IMG/VR virus record: IMGVR_UViG_3300022926_002497
Span: 1 to 48,756 of that record
Source: a virus
DNA length: 48,756 nt
Reading direction: 5' to 3' (one strand)
In this document: positions 1-9,200 of the stretch, in pieces
Position numbering within the stretch: the first letter of the stretch is position 1
Layout: each line of letters begins with the position of its first letter
Notes under the pieces: model-generated
The model's input: the letters and a program-made list of their open reading frames with translations, nothing else
Told to the model about the DNA's origin: nothing
Database searches by the model: none
Translations under genes and position numbers: made by a program

Positions 1-264
1 ATCTCCGTATTTTAAACCTCCGTTAAAACCACTTTTGCTTAAAAATAGCCTTGTAATCGGCTCGTCATCAGATATCATCAACCTAGAAAAACTAAGATTT
101 CCAACCCCCGCACCGTTTTGCATACTTTTTATAGCTCCATTATATCCCAGGAAAACTTCCTTCTCTGAGGGTATTGTATAACCCATGTTAATAGAAGATA
201 TTCCAGATATTTGTGTTCCATCTATATAGAAAGCTTGCTCTTCGTTTGCTATAAAGTTTTTCAC
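1..264 (-). CDS. Partial tail protein downstream of the tape measure (N-terminal 88 codons)
   Basis: The minus-strand frame is open from a GTG at 262-264 to the left edge, so the C-terminus lies outside the window. The GTG shares its first base with the tape measure TAG stop (TAGTG), and a GGAGGT ribosome-binding site lies about 10 nt upstream, which supports this start and translational coupling. The visible part reads VKNFIANEEQAFYIDGTQIS and then alternates short hydrophobic strands with GxxxG-type turns, as beta-rich tail proteins do. Its pattern (DGTQISGIS, a GYNG segment, GNLSFSR) resembles the core of the tail-tube-like gene at 11472. By position it would be a distal tail or second tube-fold protein. 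That assignment is inference from order and faint resemblance. Confidence 0.6.
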   Translation of the reverse strand, partial: MKNFIANEEQAFYIDGTQISGISSINMGYTIPSEKEVFLGYNGAIKSMQNGAGVGNLSFSRLMISDDEPITRLFLSKSGFNGGLKYGD

Positions 265-3200
265 TACCTCAATCTACCTCCAGTTCTTTGCTCTTTAGCT
301 ATAACGTCCATCACCGCAGCCTTCACTTTTTTAGCAAAACTAGCGGATTTAGTTGGATCAGACATTGAAGAACTAACACCTCCCCCAGAGTCAACATTAA
401 TATTTATGTTTACATCTCCATGGGAAATATTTGATACACTACCTGATCCACTACCGCCCTGAACTGGCAGGGTTCCCGTATTTAATTGATTCATAACATT
501 AGAACCATATTTTTTTACGGACTGCGGGTTCATTACATACTCACCAGATGTTAACACACTTGGAACTCCTCCGCCTTTATTCCTAAGTATTACTTGATTT
601 TGTGTCACCTGCCCCCTTTGTCCAGTTCTAGCCATTTCAGAGGCGGCTATTTGAGGCCCTTCATAACGTCTTAACGCATCATAATAATCATGCGCTGCGA
701 CCCTATCATCTGGGTTCTTGTAAATTGAGGTTGCGCTATTTCCAGGCACGTCAATGTATCCATCTCTTTTGTATTGCTTCTCAGATCTTTCTTTAAATCT
801 TTTTTGGCCAAAATCACTTTCTCTATACTTCTGTCTTGCAAAATCTGCCACCTTTCCAATCACAGCCCCCCCGACCATTCCGTAAAGCATTCCAAGCATT
901 GCATTTTTTTCCAGTTTCTTTTGGTAATCTTTAACTTTTTCCCTGTATTTTTCTTGGGCGGCTGTTTGTTGATCCTGACGTAATATATTTTCTTTGTCTT
1001 TAAAGTATTCCTGAATCACTCTATCGTTCGCTATAGCATATGAACTTAAATTTTTATTGATTCCTATTTCCCCTCTCGTTACTTTGTATCTCGTTACCGA
1101 ACCATATTCATTAGTGTCTTCATACTCTTCTCTTTTAGCGGCGAAAGGAGCTCCAATACTGAGTCCAACTGCCCCTCCGTCTTTATATCCACCCAGTATT
1201 CCTTGATTCAAATTGTTCAAAAAGTGAACTCCGTATTTATCTACAGAACTTTTTTTAATAACATATTCCCCACCAGTAAGCATTGCTGGAACATCATCCC
1301 TAACACCACTTCCACCAGTTACCATGCCTCCATAATTATAACCAAGCCCAGTTATTTCTCCAAATGCACTTAAAACTCTTGATGAGGCACTTTTTAATAC
1401 AGCTTGCTGTATATGATTTATCAATTGGATGCCTACTTTTTTCATGGCATTGCCGAAGCTATCGGCGCCGCTTAATGCCACACCCATTGCATCAGCAAGA
1501 CCGTCCCTTAATTGCATAGGCAAATCTTGACCAAGTCTTGTATATATTTGCTCTGCATCGCTTTTTACATTTGCAAATCCAGATTTTAATCCATCAGTCA
1601 TGTTGGGAAAAAACTCTCCCATGAATCCTCCGTCACGACGAGTTGTTCTTGACATTTGTGATGCAAGGTTTTGCATGCTTTTATCCAATGTTTCTATTGA
1701 GCTTTTTAATGAATCCGCAGCTTGTATGCTTGCTGGGTCTTGAGATTGGTAACCTTGACTTTGTCTCACTTCTGATAAAGCAGCTAGTTTTTCAGTCCTT
1801 TCATCTATCATTGAGGAAAATTTTTCAAGCTGATCAGGAGTACCAATCGATTGTTGGTTTGCCATTATCCTAGCTTCAGCCACTTCAGCTGAACTCGCTG
1901 AAGGGTCTCTAGCTAAAACTTCATATTGTTTTTGTCTTCCTAATTGCTCTACAGCTCTATCAAATGCAGATGCTCCAGCTTGAGCTTCCACATCTAATTG
2001 ATTTAAATTTCTAAATTTATCAATAGTTCCTGATGAATATTTTCCAAACTTTAAAGAGCCTTCGAAGTTCTCAATATCTCTTTGAGCTTGGCGCAGAAAC
2101 TCTTGATTCGTTAGTTGATTAATTGTTTCTTGATATTTATCTCCAAATACCTTCAGAGTATCTACAAGATTTTTAAATTTATTATAATTTTTATCGCTCG
2201 AAGGTATTGTTGATAACATGTTATTTAATTCATCATTAATACCTTGAATGCTTGTTCCCTCTTTTATCTTCTCATCGTATTTTTCAGTTAAATTAATATT
2301 GATATTGTCAAATGTTTTGATTTGTTGAGTTACGGCCTCATTGGCTTGCCTTGATTTATCAATAACAGTTTTTGAAGATTGGTTTGGTGTTGAAGATTGT
2401 TTAGATGCAGCCTTTAATTCAGTATTTATATCTTTTAGTTCTGAATTTAATTTTTCTAAACCTTTGTCTGCATCAGCCAATACAGCTTCCTGTGCTGCGA
2501 CAAGTTCTTTTTGCTCTTTAATAGCTTCTGGTAGCCTGTCCCTGACTTTCTCATAATCACTAGAATCTATATTCCTGACGCCCTCTGAAATCATTGACGA
2601 TCCTGGCCCAGCTGCATAAACTTTATAACTTTCTTTAAGTAAGTCAGGCATATTAGCTCCGCCTTCGGACAAAGAACCTCCTACATATTTCTTTAGCAGC
2701 TTGTCGCCTGCCGAAGTTAATGGTTGAAAAATTCCTTTATTTTTATCTTCCTTAAATAAATTAAATGCTTTTTCGAGAGCATCTAAAGATTTTCTTTTTG
2801 AATCTAAAATACTTGCTTGGAGCTTTCTTGCTTCCCCTGCCTGCTCTACAGCTCCTTTCTTTGCTCCTTGCTTGTCTCCAAGTTGAGCTATATAATCGCT
2901 AGGGGCTCTAGGTCTTGAAATTCCAGGTATTCCTCCACCTTTATTTACTGACACATTCGTTTTCGAGCCATCTGGGATAATTAAATTATTTCTAGATGTT
3001 TCTCCTCCATCTGGAGCCAATTCATCTTTAATAGTGTCTCCTAATTTATTGAGAGAATTGATTAGATCTCTCTCGGACATTAATCTAAGAGCATCTCTTT
3101 TGAAATTCGAAAGCATCTCTGATTGTTTTAGAGCTTTTTCTTCTTCAAATATTTTTCTTTGTATTGAGTCTTGACGTTTTATTTCTTGCTCGTCAGTCCT

Positions 3201-6200
3201 CATCCCTCTAAATATAGGAGACTGCTGAAATTCCAATTTACTAATATTGCTGGATGCTCTTCCTTCAGCTCTCATCAATGATAAATCAGATCGAGCCTCA
3301 AACAAACCTATTGAAGATGATCTATCTTCAAGCATGCCTTGTATTTTAGATTGAATTTTATTTATTTGATTGGTTAATTCTAAGTTTCTTTTGTCTGCAG
3401 CTATAGATTCTGCCAAAACATCACTTTTATCATAAGTCTGATTAAGCATTTCTTGCAACATTTTAGCTTGTTCAGGACCTATAGATTTGCTGAATGAAAC
3501 TAATAAGTCTCCCCCTTGGTTAACAATGCTTTCATAATTTTTAACTAATGTTTCTATGGCGGCTCGCTGTTCCTCAAGAGTACCTACCCCCAAATAGGCT
3601 TTAAGTTCTCCAGGGTCATTTGGCATTTGTATACTGCCTTCTCCACGAGCATTTAAACCAGCTATTTCAAAAATTTTAGATGCTCTATCTTGATTTATCT
3701 TAGTTTCTATTTGAGCATCTAGTTGCCTGCTTGTTACCATTGATTGTAGTGCTCCAGGGCCTTGACTATTTACAGCTCTTCTAACCGCATCTAATTGAGG
3801 AGCAGTTAAATCCAATTCTTTTTCTTTTGACATAACACCCCTAAGTAAAGAAACTACATTTTCTCTATCTTGACTTCTGGCTTTCAAAGAAGCTTGCATT
3901 TGAAATATTCTAGACTCTTCGTTTGATAAAAATTCTGTAGCATTTCTACCAGACATGAATTGAGCTGCAAAATTTGATCTAGCCTGTCTGTTTTGAATAT
4001 TGCCAGAAGTTCTAATTCTATCAATCTCCATAGCCTTAATGCTTTCAGCTATGGTTGTTTTAAATTTTTGAGAAACATTAAATAACTGACTAGCTATGGC
4101 GTCTGAAGCATCTCTAGTTTTTTGAAAATTCTCCACATTTTTCTTGGCCTCTTCTATGATTTCAGCAAAAGAAACATTGCCTTCTTTGAAAAGAGCCATC
4201 ATTTGATCTACAGCCTCCCTTGACATTACTCCTGCATCTACCAGCTTATCAAACTCAGCTAAATCATCTAAACCCAAATCGGTATATTCTTTTAATTCTT
4301 TTTGAGCTCCACCTATTCCGAAAAACCCTCCAGTTTCAACTTGTCTTCCCGCATAAGCGCCCACTCCAGCTCCTATTGAAGCCATTAATAGAGGACTAGC
4401 TAGACCTCCAGTTAAAGCAGTTAAAAGAGCTGACCCACCTATTAATGCAGCAGCACCAATCCCAGCTCCTACACCGATAGCCCCACCAGCTAGAGTTCCT
4501 GTAGATGTGAAACCTTGTCTACCTTCAGCTGTTGCTCTAAGGTTTTTCATTGTTTCTGGGTCTAATTGTTTACCAGTTGCAGTTCTAGTTTCAAGACTGG
4601 TTTTTATAGCATCTAATGTACTAAAAACTTGGCTTTCTGTGGTTTTACCATTTCTGATATTCTGAGCCATTATAGAGCTGATAGCAACTCCAGCATTCCC
4701 AGCATTCCCAGTTCTTAATGCCATTCCGAAGTTTTGAATTGATGTTGCTACTGCCGTTTGGTCACTTAATTCCTTTTCTATCTTAGATAAAGTGAGTGGG
4801 TCTCCTCCAGACTGAGCCACTCGCTTTAAAATTTTTGGATCAGTAATATTTGACATCATTTGATTGATTGAAGAATCAATTCTATCCAATGACATTGTAT
4901 CTCCTCGCCCAAAAGCCTCGGCTCTTGCCGAAGACATTCTTTGTATATTTGAAATTGCTTGGATGTTTTGAGATGTTACAGAAATTTCTTTTTCCCTCAT
5001 TCTGATTTGCTCATCTATAGTTAGCGTGGCTTTTTGCATAGATGATATAAATCCAGCCGCTCCTCCCACTATGGCTCCTGGAAGCCCAAAAATAGCACCC
5101 ATTCCAGCTCCTACTAATGTGCTTGGCAAAGCTCCTGTGTCACTTACTCTATAAGATCCATCTTTTAAAGTTGCCCTGTCTTCTCTGCTTACTTTATTTT
5201 CTAAAAATCCAGCTAGAGCAGGCAATATAAAAGAAGCTCCTAACCCCACTGACCCACCAAAACCTTTTAATCCATTGGCAAATTGTTTCGTTGGGTCTTT
5301 TAAAAATCCCCCTATTCTGCCCGCTCTATTTGCTATCCCTCCTCCAGCTCCACGGCTAATATTTTGCCCAAGGTATCCTGCTTGAAAAGACCCGAGAAGT
5401 CTCTGTCCAAAACCTTTAACCCCTGTTTCTCTGGAAGCTAAGTTGTTCCTCGCCTTGCTTGCTGAGCTTTCAGACCTCCGTCTTGATTGGTCCTGCTTTA
5501 CGGTTTCTCTTATTGCTGATGTCGCACCTTGTAATGTTGAAATTGCCGTAAGATTCCTGGCGCTAGAAGAAGCATCATTTCTTAATTGTTTTTCTAGGTT
5601 ATTTGCTAATTTTGTATTTCCTGATTGTAAGGCTTTTGTAAAAGCATCTAATTTTCCTAAAAAGGGCTTCGCATTTCCCCTCACTAAACCACCAAATTCA
5701 CCACTTCTAAATCCAGCCATAGCCAATGATTTATTTGAAGAAAGAACCCCTTGCTCTTTCATGAAGGAACTAAATTCTCTCCTTGCTGATGTTCCCATAC
5801 TAGCAATTATTTTATTTGCTTCTTTTTTGTCTTGTGTTTGAATTCCCTTTGATTCTAAAAAGCTTTGTGCATAAAATTTCCTAGCTTCATTTTTGTTAAA
5901 TCCCTTACCTCTTTCTTCAAACACTCTAGATTGAGACCTAACCTTACTCTCTGCTTTTAAAGCTTTGTCCATTGCCCTTGCTGTAGTTAAAGGCATATTC
6001 ATCATTTGTTTTGCTTGCGTGTCTAAGTTTCTATTTAATGCATTTAGGGTTCTTAGTGTTTCTTTATTTTGTTCTACATTAGTTCCCTTAGATATGTTTT
6101 TCAGTGCTAGTGCTTGTGCGGTCGCCAAAGACTTCTCAAGCTCTCTTGGTCCTTGATTTGCAAATTGAGCTGCTAAAGCTCCTACAGCGCCTCCTTTTTG

Positions 6201-9200
6201 AGCTACTGATTGTAAAGCTTCAGCTCTAAACATTTGTTTTGCGAATTGTCGCCTGTCTAGAGATTCCTTCCCCATCAATCCAACTCTAGCTGATTCTTTT
6301 AAGTTGTATTCTTTTATGAGATTGGTGGTTTTTCCAAATGAATTTGCTATTCTATTTAAATATTGAGCTCCTCTTTTAGTGCTAGCGCTAAATAAGTTTA
6401 TACTGTTTCTGGCTTCCATGAAAGATCTCTCCATCATATTTAAACCTTCTGCTCGAACGGCTCCTGCCGCTTGACGTCTTACATTAATTACATCTCCTAG
6501 ATCCAATGCATAATTAGGCATTGAGGTTTTTTGATTAGGATTTAATCCTCCGTGTAAAGCTCTAGCTTTAGCCAAAGAACCTCCTTCTTGTTCTTTGTTA
6601 ACAACAGCTAGTCCAGGGTTTCTTGAACTTTTAAGAGAGGGGGCGGAGACGACTTTAGGAGTCACTCCGAAAGAAGCTTCTCTGGATACAGCGTCCGCTA
6701 CAGCCCCAGCATATCCAGGATTTGAATTCAGTATATCTTTTGCTTTACTAGAAAATAATGCATAGTTTGGCACATGGCCTTGATTCGACATTTTATAAGT
6801 CCAAGAGTCGCTGCCCCAATTACCTTCTGGCTCAAGCTCATCCTTACTGAATTTTAAATCTTTATTTTTCTCGACTTTAAATTTTCCTTTTTTGGCTATA
6901 CTGTCAATTACTCGCATAGCTGATTTTGATGTAGTCATATCTCCATACAAACCAGTATAACCACTCTTTTTAGCATAACGAGCCATGAATTCATAAAGTT
7001 GACGACCGTAACCTTTGCCTCTTAATGCTTGATCAGATTCACCAGTAAAGATAACTTGCAATCCCGTCTTTCCAGGTCTTTTTGGATCATCAATTTCTGT
7101 AGCTTGAGACTTTACGAATTTTTTATCCCCTACAAACGAAGAAAACTGAACCTGTTTTGGCGGCCCAAATGGCCCATCTTCCCCGCCAAACTGTTGAGTT
7201 TTTACTCTAAATTTTGCAAAGTTTGGAATTAATCCAGCTGCAGCCATATTAGGATCTACTAATAATTTTTTACCTCTATGAACAACGCTTTCAATTCTAT
7301 CTAAATGTACCCTTCTGTAACCTTTATCTCCAGGTCCAGCTGAAGGTATGTGAAGAACTCTAGTTCTACCCACATTTGCTGTCCTATCGAAATCATCCCA
7401 ACTATCAAATCCTTTTGGTGGAGGAGCTCCTTTTTTATATTTATGAACACCATGTCTGCCGACATATGTTATCGGATCTCCACCTTTTAATGGGTGATAC
7501 TTTACAGATTTATATAAATGATTTTTTATAATATTGTCTAGCTCAGACATACCAATGACTCCATCATGGCCAGATTTACTAACCGCAGCGCTTCTTTTCT
7601 GGCTCGCATTAATTCTCAACGGAATGAAATTAGGAACAAAACCATCTGCAAAACCGAATCTTTTAAACGCCTTTGCTCTTCTTTTATCAAAAAAGTCATC
7701 GACTATATCTCTTTGTCCAAAAAATCTAGAACTTCTTTTGAATAATTTTCTTTCAGCTTCTTCTGGCCCTACCCCATCAAGCATTTTTTCAAATTGGCCA
7801 GGAATCAAGCTTGGTAAAAATTTATCTAAATATTTAGAAGATTGTGAAGCATTCACATTTTGCATTACAGTCTCCTGTACAGCTTTTAATGTTTTTAATT
7901 GGTCTCCTCTAAATCTGCCAGAAAGTTCTCCAAAATAACCAGACTTCCCAGTCATGGAGCTAGCGGATTTACTTGGTGTAAAGCTTTTGTAAAGTTGAGC
8001 TAATTGCATTCCTACGGGCCTAGCTTTAGTAATCCATTGCTCTGGATCATAACCTAATATCATTCTATTAGATTTAGGTCTATCATCTAAAGAGCTTGAT
8101 TTCCCGTAGAATTCCATGAACTTATTTTCACTTAATAGATTGCTTCTTCTGCTTGGGTCACCTAACATACCCTTCACATTTTTTCTTACTTTAGATCGAA
8201 CACCTTTTGTTCCAAAAAAGTCTTCCCTTAGTAAGCTTAAATTATCCGCCCTTGTTTTACTGAATCCATCTTCAGAATGTTTCATTGCGGGGACTGCTCC
8301 GTATTTATCTCGGAAAAATTTTTTCTCGCTAGAGTTTAACCCCGAATTAATATTTATAGAAGAAGATTTTCCAGTCAAATAACTATAAAAACTATTTAAA
8401 ACTCCTGGGCTAGAAAGTATTTCTCTTTTTCTTGCGGAAGAAATATTACGCATTCCATATGTTGAGTCGCCTTCAAATAAAGACTTATACTGATTAATTG
8501 GTATACCAGTATATGACCCCTTAAATTCTAAAATATTAGCATCAGCATTTTTGATGAATGTTTTTAATATTGATTGTAAACTGGATTTATCTAAATATTT
8601 AAGAGCATCAGTATTATTAAGTAATCTTTTTTCTTCTGAATAAGGATCAAAAACACCCGTCTTTTTAGGAAAATCAAATGTGGATGAAAGTAGTGATCTT
8701 ACTAAAGATTGTTCGTTAAGATTTTTATCAAAACTAAATGCTGAGAAATTTGGAATTTGTAATTTTCGATCTCCTAAATCTTTAATTCTTTTGTTTCTTA
8801 CGGCGGCTCGTTTCGTGTTTAAATCATAGACCATGCCATTAAGATAACCATCTTTGGGGCCCATTGACCATGTTTGCGGGACATTGTTGCCGTAAAGTTT
8901 TAAGCTATCTTCTACTTGTTTCAAGAATCCAGGAGAAGCATTTTTAAGAAATTTTCTATGAATTAATGTTCTGACGGAGTCAAGCTCTGACTTGGTTCTC
9001 ATCGAAGCACTAAATGAATGCCATACATCGCTTAATGTCCTGTCTGTACCGTCATTCAAAGATAGTCCAGTAGCTCTTCTTTTGCCGTAGATTAAGCCTG
9101 CCGCTACATTAGCTGGTGTTGCTTTATATGCAAAATTTGGTATCACTCCAGGTCTTTGAGTATTCAAAGACTGCAGCATAGTATTCGGTATAATTGTATT

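Noticed and set aside
5443-8382. Several plus-strand frames of 88-134 codons opposite the tape measure
   Set aside because: They are mirror frames of a well-supported gene; translations are rich in Leu/Ser/Phe as expected from antisense of Lys/Glu/Ala coding sequence.
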